Below are positions 6,319-12,603 of a stretch of DNA of 16,272 bases, in pieces. The notes beneath the pieces are model-generated. The model was given only the letters and a program-made list of their open reading frames with translations. It did not search any database and was not told the DNA's origin. This DNA comes from Candidatus Jorgensenbacteria bacterium (GTDB lineage Bacteria; Patescibacteriota; Minisyncoccia; UBA6257; GWB1-50-10). Position 1 is the first letter of the stretch. Each line of letters begins with the position of its first letter. Location of the stretch: positions 1 to 16,272 of the forward strand of contig JACRFG010000065.1 in the NCBI GenBank assembly GCA_016234345.1, read 5' to 3'. The translations under genes and the position numbers were made by a program.

Positions 6319-8498
6319 GTTTTAACCATGAGCAATTTGTTTTCGGCGTTGGGAATCTTTTGGTATATTGCTTCGGTTATGAACGGCAGGAACGGGTGGA
6401 GCATTGTTATGGATTCGGTAAGTGTTTGGAGCAGAAGTTTTTGGGTAGTTGAGTCAGTGTTATCAGCCACTAATTGTTTCTTGGCTTCTTCGAGATATTG
6501 ATCGCAGAACGAATGCCAGAAAAAATCGTAGAGTTCGTGGAGAGCTTTAGAAAATTCAAATTTTTCTATATTTTTACCTACAATCTTTTTGGTATTTTGT
6601 AATTCTTCTAATATTTTTTTATCAGCCGCTGTTTTGGGTTTTACAGTGTCTTGTATTGTTACATCAACAGTTTTTATTTTTTCAAGAACGAATCGGGACG
6701 CATTCCATATTTTGTTGGTGAATTTTCGGCCGGCGATAACCGCAGCTTCATCCCAACGGATATCCTGTCCGCTTGCTTGCCAGGTGACCGCAAACCTCGT
6801 CGCGTCAGCCCCGTACTGATTGATATAGTTTAAAGGATCAATACCCGTGCCTTTGCTTTTTGACATTCTTTTGCCGTCTTTCGTAAGGATGGTGCCGTGG
6901 ATCAAAACGTCATTGAAGGGAATTTTCCCCTTAAATTCTAATCCTGAGAAAATCATGCGTGCATCCCAAAGGTTTAATATCTCTCGGGCGTTCGATACCA
7001 GATCGCCGGGGTAGTAGTTTTTTATGTCGATTTCGGAAAGTCCGGCGAACGGCCAAAGGGCTGATGAAAACCAAGTGTCCAGGACATCCTCGTCTTGTTT
7101 GTATTCTTTGCAGCTGCACTTTGGACATTTAGTTTTTGGCGGTTCGGTTGCTACTGTTGCGTGATCGCATTTTCCGCATACGCAGTAGTAAACAGGCAGG
7201 CGGTGCCCCCACCAAATTTGCCGTGAAACAGTCCAATCCCGTATATTTTTCAGCCATTCAAAGTATGGCTTTTCAAAACGTTTGGGGTGTATTTTAATTT
7301 TCTTTTTATCGACGGCTTCAATGGAGTTTTTAGCCAGTTCCGTCATCTTGAGGAACCATTGTTTGGAGGGAAGGGGTTCAATAGTTGATCCGCAACGGTA
7401 GCAGGTGGCTACGCGGTGTTCATATGGTTCTTCTTTAGCCATAAGGCCTAGAGCTCTTAAATCTTGGATAACTTTTTCACGGGCTTCGGCTATTTTCATT
7501 CCGTTGTATTTACCGGCCTGTTCATTCATGCGGCCTCGGTGGTCAATAACTTGTACCATTGGTAGTTTGTGGCGCTCAGCTATCTCAAAGTCGGTGATGT
7601 CGTGAGCTGGCGTTACTTTGACTACGCCAGTGCCGAACGCGGGGTCAACCGCATCGTCCCCGACTATTTTAAGGTTGATTGTGGTAAGGCTTGGTTTATC
7701 AAGAGACCCTTCCGTGCTTAGAGATTCGATGTTTAATGTTTTTCCGATATACGATTTATATCTTTCATCGTTTGGGTTTACGGCCAGCGCAGTGTCACCG
7801 AATTTTGTTTCCGGTCTTACTGTGGCTAGGGTGAACGGTTCGTACTTCATATAAAACAAGGTAGTTTTCTCATTTTTGTATTCAAGTTCCAGTTCGGAAA
7901 GAGACGTGCTGCACCGCGGACACCAGTTCACGGTTCGGTTGCCTCGATAAAGCCAACCCTTTTTGTAGTAATGCGTGAAAGCCTTTTGAACATCTTGGCT
8001 ATAGCTGGGATCCATAGTAAACCGCGTTCGCGACCAATCAGCAGAAATGCCCAGCTTCTTGAGTTGGTCGAGAATAATATTTCCGTATTTATTCTTCCAT
8101 TCCCACACGCGCTCGATGAATTTTTCTCTTCCCAGTTCAAATCTGGTTCGGCCTTCTTTTTTAAGTTCTTTTTCAACCACGTATTGAGTGGCAATACCAG
8201 CGTGGTCGGTTCCGGCGAGCCATAGCGTCCGTACCCCACCCATACGCAGATATCGTATAAGAATGTCGGGTAGGGTGTTATCTAAGGCGTGTCCCATATG
8301 GAGACTGCCCGTCACGTTTGGGAGAGGCATGTAGATGACGTACGTTTTGGTTTTGTTCGCCTTTCCTTTCTTATTAGGTTCACCCACCGTAGTTTTACCG
8401 GGAACCGGTAAATTATCGGGATTGAAATATCCGGAATTCTCCCATAATTCGTAGATTTCTTTCTCAATTTGTTTCGGATCGTAAATTTTATCAAGCAT
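6312..8498 (-). CDS. valS: Valyl-tRNA synthetase (ValRS)
   Basis: A class I aminoacyl-tRNA synthetase that charges tRNA-Val. It shows the HIGH motif as HMGH (67-70 in PNVTGSLHMGHAL), the KMSKS loop as RMSKS (about residue 542), and the CP1 editing domain (ATVRPETKFGDTALAV and the PAHDITDFEIA region). Zinc-binding Cys pairs include CPRC, CYRC and a CVCGKC...CPKCSC cluster before DVLDTWFSSALWP. At 728 residues it is shorter than E. coli ValRS (951). It stops after the anticodon-binding helices (LHPFLPFITEAIYQKIP), so the C-terminal coiled coil is missing. The ATG at plus 8496-8498 lies 6 nt after a TATAAT -10 and has no ribosome site, suggesting a leaderless mRNA. It is followed by overlapping prsW and diverges from the Cys-rich membrane protein gene. 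Confidence 0.96.
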   Translation of the reverse strand: MLDKIYDPKQIEKEIYELWENSGYFNPDNLPVPGKTTVGEPNKKGKANKTKTYVIYMPLPNVTGSLHMGHALDNTLPDILIRYLRMGGVRTLWLAGTDHAGIATQYVVEKELKKEGRTRFELGREKFIERVWEWKNKYGNIILDQLKKLGISADWSRTRFTMDPSYSQDVQKAFTHYYKKGWLYRGNRTVNWCPRCSTSLSELELEYKNEKTTLFYMKYEPFTLATVRPETKFGDTALAVNPNDERYKSYIGKTLNIESLSTEGSLDKPSLTTINLKIVGDDAVDPAFGTGVVKVTPAHDITDFEIAERHKLPMVQVIDHRGRMNEQAGKYNGMKIAEAREKVIQDLRALGLMAKEEPYEHRVATCYRCGSTIEPLPSKQWFLKMTELAKNSIEAVDKKKIKIHPKRFEKPYFEWLKNIRDWTVSRQIWWGHRLPVYYCVCGKCDHATVATEPPKTKCPKCSCKEYKQDEDVLDTWFSSALWPFAGLSEIDIKNYYPGDLVSNAREILNLWDARMIFSGLEFKGKIPFNDVLIHGTILTKDGKRMSKSKGTGIDPLNYINQYGADATRFAVTWQASGQDIRWDEAAVIAGRKFTNKIWNASRFVLEKIKTVDVTIQDTVKPKTAADKKILEELQNTKKIVGKNIEKFEFSKALHELYDFFWHSFCDQYLEEAKKQLVADNTDSTTQKLLLQTLTESITMLHPFLPFITEAIYQKIPNAENKLLMVKTW

Positions 8499-8504
8499 CG
8501 TCTA

Positions 8505-8532
8505 ATTATATAAGTAGTTTAAGGTCTGTAAA
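8505..8532 (-). promoter_or_regulatory. valS promoter, predicted leaderless
   Basis: Minus-strand TTTACA (plus 8527-8532), a 16-bp spacer and consensus TATAAT (8505-8510). The -10 ends 6 nt before the valS ATG, placing the transcript start at or beside the start codon. The -35 edge is 15 bp from the palindrome at 8548-8583, and the -10 is 55.5 bp from its centre. Confidence 0.6.
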
Positions 8533-8547
8533 AGCGTATATTTTAGC

Positions 8548-8583
8548 GCCTCAATTTTCACGCATATGCGTGATTTTTGAGGC
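8548..8583. repeat. Dispersed palindromic repeat, best 36-bp copy (valS divergent region)
   Basis: Arms GCCTCAATTTTCACGCA (8548-8564) and TGCGTGATTTTTGAGGC (8567-8583) flank a central TA. The arms pair at 14 of 17 positions; the three mismatches are a T-run on both arms. It lies between valS and the gene at 8730, which are divergent. It is the reference for the other copies at 1-17, 1689-1724 and 10748-10803. Confidence 0.85.
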
Positions 8584-8659
8584 AAGATATATCAGCGAAT
8601 ATTTTACTAATTCACAAGACTACGATTCGAACATATTAGAATACGCAATCAATCTGTTA

Positions 8660-8689
8660 TTGACGCCACATCTTTATTACTGGTATATT
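8660..8689 (+). promoter_or_regulatory. Promoter for the Cys-rich membrane protein
   Basis: TTGACG (8660-8665), an 18-bp spacer and TATATT (8684-8689), the latter preceded by TGG (extended -10). The expected start is near 8696, giving a leader of about 34 nt. It is 76 bp from the palindrome, unlike the valS promoter. Confidence 0.65.
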
Positions 8690-8729
8690 CTTACGTATCT
8701 GTTCGTTTAACAATTGGAGAATACAACCG

Positions 8730-9002
8730 ATGTCGGTTCTGTACTGGATTTTCATGGTAATTGCCATTGCCTTTATTCTTATTGGATATACCTGGTTTGG
8801 TAAATGGGGTGATGTGTCGATGCAGATATTGTTTACTACTCTTGGTTTGGCTTTCATGATTGCAGCCCTGTCTTTTCTTTCTGTTGACTCAATTCGTCGA
8901 GAATCGAAAAGCGAAAGTAGCGGTAACTGCAAATGCGGTTGTGACTGTTGTAATACTTCTTCGTCGAGATGTGATTGCCATCCCGAATCCGAGATAGTTT
9001 AA
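8730..9002 (+). CDS. Small membrane protein with Cys-rich cytoplasmic or external tail
   Basis: A 90-residue protein with two hydrophobic segments (about residues 4-23 and 31-52), a Ser/charged linker and a tail with seven cysteines and one histidine between residues 67 and 84 (CKCGCDCC, then RCDCH). The Cys spacing could bind zinc, copper or an iron-sulfur centre, or form disulfides if outside the cell; the sequence does not decide this. ATG at 8730 has TTGGAGA (8714-8720) 9 nt upstream and a good promoter. It is divergent from valS and ends in a terminator shared with the converging gene at 9042. I do not recognise the family. Confidence 0.75.
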   Translation: MSVLYWIFMVIAIAFILIGYTWFGKWGDVSMQILFTTLGLAFMIAALSFLSVDSIRRESKSESSGNCKCGCDCCNTSSSRCDCHPESEIV

Positions 9003-9010
9003 AAAAATAA

Positions 9011-9044
9011 AAACCCCGTAAGTTTTTGGACTTATGGGGTTTTA
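9011..9044. terminator. Bidirectional terminator between converging genes
   Basis: A 13-bp stem with one G-U pair (AAACCCCGTAAGT, 9011-9023, with 9030-9042) and a 6-nt loop. TTTTA follows on the plus strand, and a longer T-rich run (TTTTTATTTTTTT) on the minus strand. It overlaps the stop codon of the gene at 9042-9554. Confidence 0.8.
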
Positions 9045-9554
9045 CGTACTTGTATTAAAATCGTCGTTGGAATTTACCATAGAAAGAAAGTTTAATTCCG
9101 GTTTTATGGCGAGTTCAATGTCGGTATACGGAAATTTAATGCCTTGGCGCCTTAGTTGTTTGAAGCGTTCTTTTGGCACCATATCTATTAGTTTTTGGAG
9201 GCGTTTGAAGATGTCGCGCGGAGATCTGAAGAACTCATTGATCGGAGGATCGTTACATATGACGCGAAAACCGAATCTTTCTTCGGATATACCTTCTAAT
9301 ATCAGAATACATTCTTCAATATCAGCCGGTCCGGAGAAAACAAGAGTAGGTTCAGTCACTTCGATCTGATTTTTGAATCTGAGCGATTGGGGGTTATCGG
9401 CTAACTTGAATGAAGGAAATCGTTTAAGCGAAGGAAAACCTCGGAAGGTTATTAAAAATCTTACTGATCGTGGTCCGTCTACAGCTTCGAAATCCGGCCG
9501 TCTACGTAATTTTCGTATCATCCCTATTACTATTTGCCAAAATACATTCCACAC
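9042..9554 (-). CDS. Unknown 170-residue protein downstream of tsaD
   Basis: A 170-residue protein with a short hydrophobic start (MWNVFWQIVIGMI), then a basic patch (RKLRRRP, about 14-20) and a mixed soluble body. The start could be a membrane tether. GTG at plus 9552-9554 has GGAG 9 nt upstream, supporting this start. It lies 60 nt after tsaD on the same strand; a possible promoter (TATAAT at plus 9588-9593) in that gap suggests it can be transcribed alone. The coding sequence ends inside the shared terminator. I see no known motif and assign no function. Confidence 0.65.
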   Translation of the reverse strand: MWNVFWQIVIGMIRKLRRRPDFEAVDGPRSVRFLITFRGFPSLKRFPSFKLADNPQSLRFKNQIEVTEPTLVFSGPADIEECILILEGISEERFGFRVICNDPPINEFFRSPRDIFKRLQKLIDMVPKERFKQLRRQGIKFPYTDIELAIKPELNFLSMVNSNDDFNTST

Positions 9555-9587
9555 GGGATTTCTCCTGCACGTTTTTAATTGCTGCTT

Positions 9588-9618
9588 ATTATAGTAGAGC
9601 TTTCTTCGTAATTGTTAA
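9588..9618 (-). promoter_or_regulatory. Possible promoter for the gene at 9042-9554
   Basis: Minus-strand TTAACA (plus 9613-9618, overlapping the tsaD stop) and consensus TATAAT (9588-9593) are separated by 19 bp, longer than ideal. The leader would be about 27 nt and contain the GGAG site. Confidence 0.4.
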
Positions 9619-10667
9619 AGATTCAAATTGCCTTGGGCGGTAATGTGCCTATTCTTTTTCTTGAGGTGTGAAATATAGGCGGCTATACCGATCATTACTG
9701 CATTGTCGGTCTGAAATTTCGGTATTGATGAAAAGAAATTCATTTTCGATCTTTCACCTTCCCTTTTTAAGTTTTTGCGAAGAGTTTTGTTTGCGGCAAC
9801 GCCGCCGGAGAGCATTATAGATTTAACTCTGAATGTTTTGGCCGCTTTTATGGTTTTAGTGATGAGAGTATCAATTGCGGCTTGTTGGAATGAAGCCGCT
9901 ACATCAGCTATAAATTTTTGGGATGATTGAATGTTTGGTTCTGTTTTTTGGATGTCGCGGAGATAATAGAGAACTGAAGTTTTAAGTCCCGAAAAACTGA
10001 AATCATAATCTTTGGTGTGAATCATGGGGCGGGGGAAAGCGATAGCATTCGGATTCCCGATTCTGGCTAGTTTTTCTATCTCCGGTCCTCCTGGATAGGG
10101 TAAATTGAGCAATCGCGCTACTTTATCAAATGCTTCACCGACCGCGTCGTCTCTGGTTTCGCCCAATTTCTGTGTTTTGGTAAGAGATTGCATGAGGAGT
10201 AGGATTGTGTGTCCGCCGCTCACAATAAGAGATATGGCCGGAAATATTTTTGAAGATTTTGTTTTTTTCGAAAGCAAGAAACTATAAAGATGACCTTCAA
10301 GGTGATTTACTCCGAGTAACTTTATATTCGGAAAATATTTATGGCGAATCTCTTTGGCAAAATTAACGCCAGTCCAGAGTGCCGGCTCAAGGCCCGGGCC
10401 TACGGTTACGGCGACAAGATCCGGTTTTAATTGATACGGGTCGGAGGCAATTCGCTCGAAAACAATCGGTAGGTTTTTCAAATGTTCTCTTTTGGCCAGA
10501 TTCGGCACTACACCGCCAAAGGGGCGGTGGATGCTGATTTGAGACGAAACTAGATTTTTGAGGATTTTAAAACGGGGTTTATTGGTTTGTGAATTAAGCC
10601 GACCGGTTGCTTTAAGCAGAGCAATCGCTGTTTCATCGCATGATGTTTCGATAGCAAGTATTTTCAT
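9615..10667 (-). CDS. tsaD: tRNA N6-threonylcarbamoyladenosine transferase (TsaD)
   Basis: The Kae1/TsaD/YgjD subunit that transfers the threonylcarbamoyl group to A37 of ANN-decoding tRNAs, normally with TsaB and TsaE. The 350-residue protein has full family length. It begins with the ATPase-fold signature LAIETSCDETA (4-14) and has the metal-binding H122-x3-H126 (NHLEGHLYS). The nucleotide-binding loops VSGGHT and LSGGVAANK and the C-terminal TDNAVMIG (about 320-327), with the metal-ligand aspartate, are also present. ATG at plus 10665-10667 has no strong ribosome site. It diverges from the gene at 10891 across a region holding the longest palindrome copy. TsaB and TsaE are not in the window. 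Confidence 0.95.
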   Translation of the reverse strand: MKILAIETSCDETAIALLKATGRLNSQTNKPRFKILKNLVSSQISIHRPFGGVVPNLAKREHLKNLPIVFERIASDPYQLKPDLVAVTVGPGLEPALWTGVNFAKEIRHKYFPNIKLLGVNHLEGHLYSFLLSKKTKSSKIFPAISLIVSGGHTILLLMQSLTKTQKLGETRDDAVGEAFDKVARLLNLPYPGGPEIEKLARIGNPNAIAFPRPMIHTKDYDFSFSGLKTSVLYYLRDIQKTEPNIQSSQKFIADVAASFQQAAIDTLITKTIKAAKTFRVKSIMLSGGVAANKTLRKNLKREGERSKMNFFSSIPKFQTDNAVMIGIAAYISHLKKKNRHITAQGNLNL

Positions 10668-10747
10668 GGCGTTACTTATTGTACGTAGTTTAGTAAATAA
10701 AATAAATGCTTATATATAATTCCAGTCTGGATGTGTGTTTTGTGTAC

Positions 10748-10803
10748 GCCTCAATTTTCACGCACCCGTCTGTTGTTGGACAGGTATGCGTGAAAATTGG
10801 GGT
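10748..10803. repeat. Dispersed palindromic repeat, expanded copy (tsaD divergent region)
   Basis: The left arm GCCTCAATTTTCACGCA (10748-10764) is identical to the 8548 copy. The right arm TGCGTGAAAATTGGGGT (10787-10803) pairs with it at 15 of 17 positions, better than any other copy. A 22-nt insert replaces the central TA and contains its own 6-bp stem with one mismatch (CCCGTC, 10765-10770, with GACAGG, 10779-10784). The whole can fold into one long hairpin. It lies between divergent tsaD and the gene at 10891. Confidence 0.85.
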
Positions 10804-10890
10804 ACTGCTTGATTAGGTCGCATTTCCCGTGTTATTTTGGTTGTAGCATTTATTTATGTTTATTTAAAAATATAAGAGGAGACAAGACTA

Positions 10891-11214
10891 ATGAATCTTT
10901 ATCGGATAACGTATTCTACGAAGATTGAAGACGCAATACATGAAAAATTTGGACAAGGGGGCGATGAATATCAAGGAGAGTTTAGTTTAAAGATGTCTCA
11001 TACAACAGAAGGCAGTAAGATTTTCCGGGCCGAGAACGACAAAGAAGCGCTTACGAGCGCTCGTGAATTTTTGAAATCAGTTGGAAAAGTAAAAGAAGCC
11101 TGTGTTCAAATGAAAGTTGAACGAGGCAGAATCAAAAGAGGGAAGTTTGTCTCTGATAAAACTCTTTTAAATGAAAGGGTTGATGAAGTAAGTGAAAGTA
11201 AAAAGTTAAAATAA
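10891..11214 (+). CDS. Unknown small basic protein
   Basis: A soluble 107-residue protein, rich in Lys and Glu. It opens with a strand-like stretch (MNLYRITYST) and later has SKIFRAENDKEALTSAREFLKSV (about residues 42-64), a pattern of strand followed by helix seen in many small alpha/beta domains. The C-terminus is charged and probably flexible. ATG at 10891 has a strong AGAGGAG site (10875-10881) 9 nt upstream. No clear promoter was found; the expanded palindrome is about 87 bp upstream. It ends in an intrinsic terminator, so it is a single-gene unit. The family is not recognised. Confidence 0.7.
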   Translation: MNLYRITYSTKIEDAIHEKFGQGGDEYQGEFSLKMSHTTEGSKIFRAENDKEALTSAREFLKSVGKVKEACVQMKVERGRIKRGKFVSDKTLLNERVDEVSESKKLK

Positions 11215-11226
11215 TATTTTGATTAT

Positions 11227-11250
11227 ATGCCTGGGAAACCGGGCATTTTT
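11227..11250 (+). terminator. Intrinsic terminator after the gene at 10891
   Basis: An 8-bp stem with one G-U pair (ATGCCTGG with CCGGGCAT), a GAAA tetraloop and a T-run at 11246-11250. Confidence 0.8.
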
Positions 11251-11256
11251 ATATAA

Positions 11257-11285
11257 TTGACAGAACTTCTTATAAATATTATATT
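11257..11285 (+). promoter_or_regulatory. Strong promoter for the 54-residue membrane protein
   Basis: Consensus TTGACA (11257-11262), a 17-bp spacer and TATATT (11280-11285), directly after the previous terminator. The leader would be about 54 nt. Confidence 0.7.
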
Positions 11286-11345
11286 TATCCCAGCTTAGTT
11301 AATAAGCGTTTATTATAAATCATTGTGTAGAAAGGTTGTTGGGTT

Positions 11346-11510
11346 ATGAAGGCGAATCCGATATGGGTGGGGATAATCTTAATGTCTTTATTGTTTTTTG
11401 TATTTTTTTGGCTTAGTGGATTTAGTTTTTTCGAGGCGATTTTGGTCGGTTTGGTGTTTTTTGTGTTGGTTGTGTTTCTTGCTTTGTTTGGTGGGAGTTT
11501 TAAATTGTAA
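11346..11510 (+). CDS. 54-residue two-helix membrane protein
   Basis: A short gene encoding a very hydrophobic protein: MKANPIWVGIILMSLLFF, then a short turn near SGFSFFEA (residues about 24-31) and a second hydrophobic stretch ending in GGSFKL. Two membrane helices of about 18-20 residues are likely. The ATG at 11346 has AGAAAGG (11329-11335) 10 nt upstream, a consensus-like promoter at 11257-11285 and a terminator at 11528-11569, which together make it a complete transcription unit. Codons are very T/G-rich, as expected from the hydrophobic content. The function is unknown; a membrane-stress or transport helper peptide or a toxin-like peptide cannot be told apart from the sequence. Confidence 0.7.
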   Translation: MKANPIWVGIILMSLLFFVFFWLSGFSFFEAILVGLVFFVLVVFLALFGGSFKL

Positions 11511-11527
11511 TAGATGATAAGTTTCAT

Positions 11528-11569
11528 GCCGTCTACCCGAGTTTACTATTCATGGTGGGCGGCTTTTTT
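11528..11569 (+). terminator. Intrinsic terminator after the 54-residue gene
   Basis: A 10-bp stem with two G-U pairs (GCCGTCTACC, 11528-11537, with GGTGGGCGGC, 11554-11563), a 16-nt loop and a six-T run. Confidence 0.75.
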
Positions 11570-11588
11570 ATTTTATCTTAAGCTAGGA

Positions 11589-11594
11589 TATACT
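11589..11594 (+). promoter_or_regulatory. Possible -10 element of the doxX transcript
   Basis: TATACT at 11589-11594, with only a T-rich stretch in the -35 position. The transcript would start near 11601, just before the GAAAGG ribosome site at 11603-11608. Confidence 0.4.
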
Positions 11595-11617
11595 TAAGTA
11601 TTGAAAGGTCGGTATTT

Positions 11618-11644
11618 ATGAAAACAGCATTATGTTTCCGGTAG
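11618..11644 (+). other. Possible eight-codon leader ORF overlapping the doxX start
   Basis: ATG at 11618 has GAAAGG (11603-11608) at the ideal 9-nt distance, but its frame encodes only MKTALCFR before TAG at 11642-11644. The doxX ATG at 11632 lies inside it in another frame, 23 nt from the same ribosome site. Ribosomes ending at 11644 could restart at 11632, so the short frame may couple or control doxX translation. Confidence 0.35.
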
Positions 11645-12045
11645 TATTAGTTTACAGCGATTGGGGACTTCTAATTTTACGAGTAGTGTTGGGCGTCATC
11701 ATGGTAGTTCACGGTTGGCCCAAACTTAAAGATTTAAAAGGCACTAGTAAGTGGTTCGATAGTGTCGGTTTTAAGCCGGGTGTCTTTTGGGCCACACTCG
11801 TCGGTATTGTCGAATTTGTGGGCGGTCTGGCTTTAATCGAAGGCACATTCACGCAGATTGCCGCATTCTTACTTTTTATCCAGTTTTTAGTAATTCTTTT
11901 TAAGGTGAAGCGCGGTCAGAAATTGGTTGGTGGATATGAACTAGATCTTTTAATCGCTGCCGTAGCGCTCGCGTTGCTTACGACCGGTGGCGGTCCGAAC
12001 CTTTTCGAATTTTATAATTTTTACGTAACCCCTGGCGTACTATAA
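11632..12045 (+). CDS. DoxX-family membrane protein
   Basis: A 137-residue polytopic membrane protein of the DoxX family, with four helices at about residues 10-28, 49-69, 72-92 and 104-123. The family pattern is clear: LILRVVLGVIMVVHGWPKL near the start, then VGIVEFVGGLALIEG and a C-terminal LLIAAVALALLTTGGGPN. DoxX proteins are often linked to oxidative or thiol stress and sulfur metabolism, but their reaction is poorly defined. The start at 11632 fits the usual family N-terminus (MFPV then DWG), yet it lacks its own ribosome site; a short ORF with a good site overlaps it. recO begins 4 nt after the stop, so the two are co-transcribed. Confidence 0.85.
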   Translation: MFPVVLVYSDWGLLILRVVLGVIMVVHGWPKLKDLKGTSKWFDSVGFKPGVFWATLVGIVEFVGGLALIEGTFTQIAAFLLFIQFLVILFKVKRGQKLVGGYELDLLIAAVALALLTTGGGPNLFEFYNFYVTPGVL

Positions 12046-12049
12046 GCAG

Positions 12050-12583
12050 ATGCAAGAATATTTAACCGATGCTATTGTGCTCCGCACCGAGTCGCGACGA
12101 GAGTTTGACGAACAGGTTGAGCTTTACACCAAAGAATTAGGGAGGGTGAGTGCGCGAGTCATCGGCGGCCGAAGAAATCTTTCGAAGCTGGCCGGTCATC
12201 TTGATCCTTTGAATTTGGTTACCATAAGGCTCGTAAAGAAGGGCGGATTTACTGTTACCGATGTTCTTACCGTGAGTCGTTTCCCGAGGCTTCGTGAAAA
12301 TGTTGGGGTATTGGGTTATGCTCTTGAACTCTCCTTCCTTATCCGTTCGACGATGCCCAAGCTCGCTCCGGATTTCCATGTTTGGTATGAATTTCTTAGG
12401 GCCCTTAAGAGTCGCTGGATCAACATTAAATTATTTTTGAAATTATTGGGTTATGATCCTATGCATGCTTCGTGTGAGAGCTGCGGGAAGCGCGAAATTG
12501 TTTATTTTACGACAAGCGACCATTCGTTTCTTTGCAACGGTTGTCGCGCACAATTTCCGGAAAGAGGAGTAGTGTATATATAA
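12050..12583 (+). CDS. recO: DNA repair protein RecO, short form
   Basis: A RecFOR-pathway mediator that helps load RecA on SSB-coated single strands. The N-terminal OB-fold shows family features: TDAIVLRTESRREFDEQVELYTKELGRVSARVIGGRR and LAGHLDPLNLVTIRL (about residues 6-60). A helical middle is followed by a C-terminal four-Cys zinc site: C142, C145, C162 and C165. At 177 residues it is shorter than E. coli RecO (242). ATG at 12050 lacks a ribosome site and lies 4 nt after the doxX stop, which fits coupled translation. A GAGGAG at 12564-12569, inside the recO end, has no usable start at a normal distance. Confidence 0.9.
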   Translation: MQEYLTDAIVLRTESRREFDEQVELYTKELGRVSARVIGGRRNLSKLAGHLDPLNLVTIRLVKKGGFTVTDVLTVSRFPRLRENVGVLGYALELSFLIRSTMPKLAPDFHVWYEFLRALKSRWINIKLFLKLLGYDPMHASCESCGKREIVYFTTSDHSFLCNGCRAQFPERGVVYI

Positions 12584-12591
12584 AGAAATCG

Positions 12592-12597
12592 TATAAT
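12592..12597 (+). promoter_or_regulatory. Possible -10 element for a leaderless surface-protein transcript
   Basis: Consensus TATAAT ends 6 nt before the ATG at 12604, the same spacing as at valS. The -35 region is poor, so this is suggestive only. Confidence 0.4.
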
Positions 12598-12603
12598 GCT
12601 CAT

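Noticed and set aside
8657..8932. Minus-strand 91-codon frame opposite the Cys-rich membrane protein
   Set aside because: It would run through the plus-strand promoter and lacks a ribosome site, whereas the plus frame has both signals.
10681..10720. Plus-strand TATATAAT near 10713-10720 as promoter of the gene at 10891
   Set aside because: No -35 match lies 16-18 bp upstream, it is about 170 bp from the gene, and the long palindrome lies between.
1..10803. CRISPR array or transposon ends for the repeated palindrome
   Set aside because: Copies are kilobases apart with no regular spacers, no target-site duplications were seen, and no transposase or cas gene is present.
12532..12603. Upstream extension of the surface-protein gene from a TTG inside recO
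   Set aside because: It would overlap recO by 52 nt, start with a low-complexity basic stretch unlike the rest, and lack a ribosome site; ATG 12604 directly follows TATAAT.
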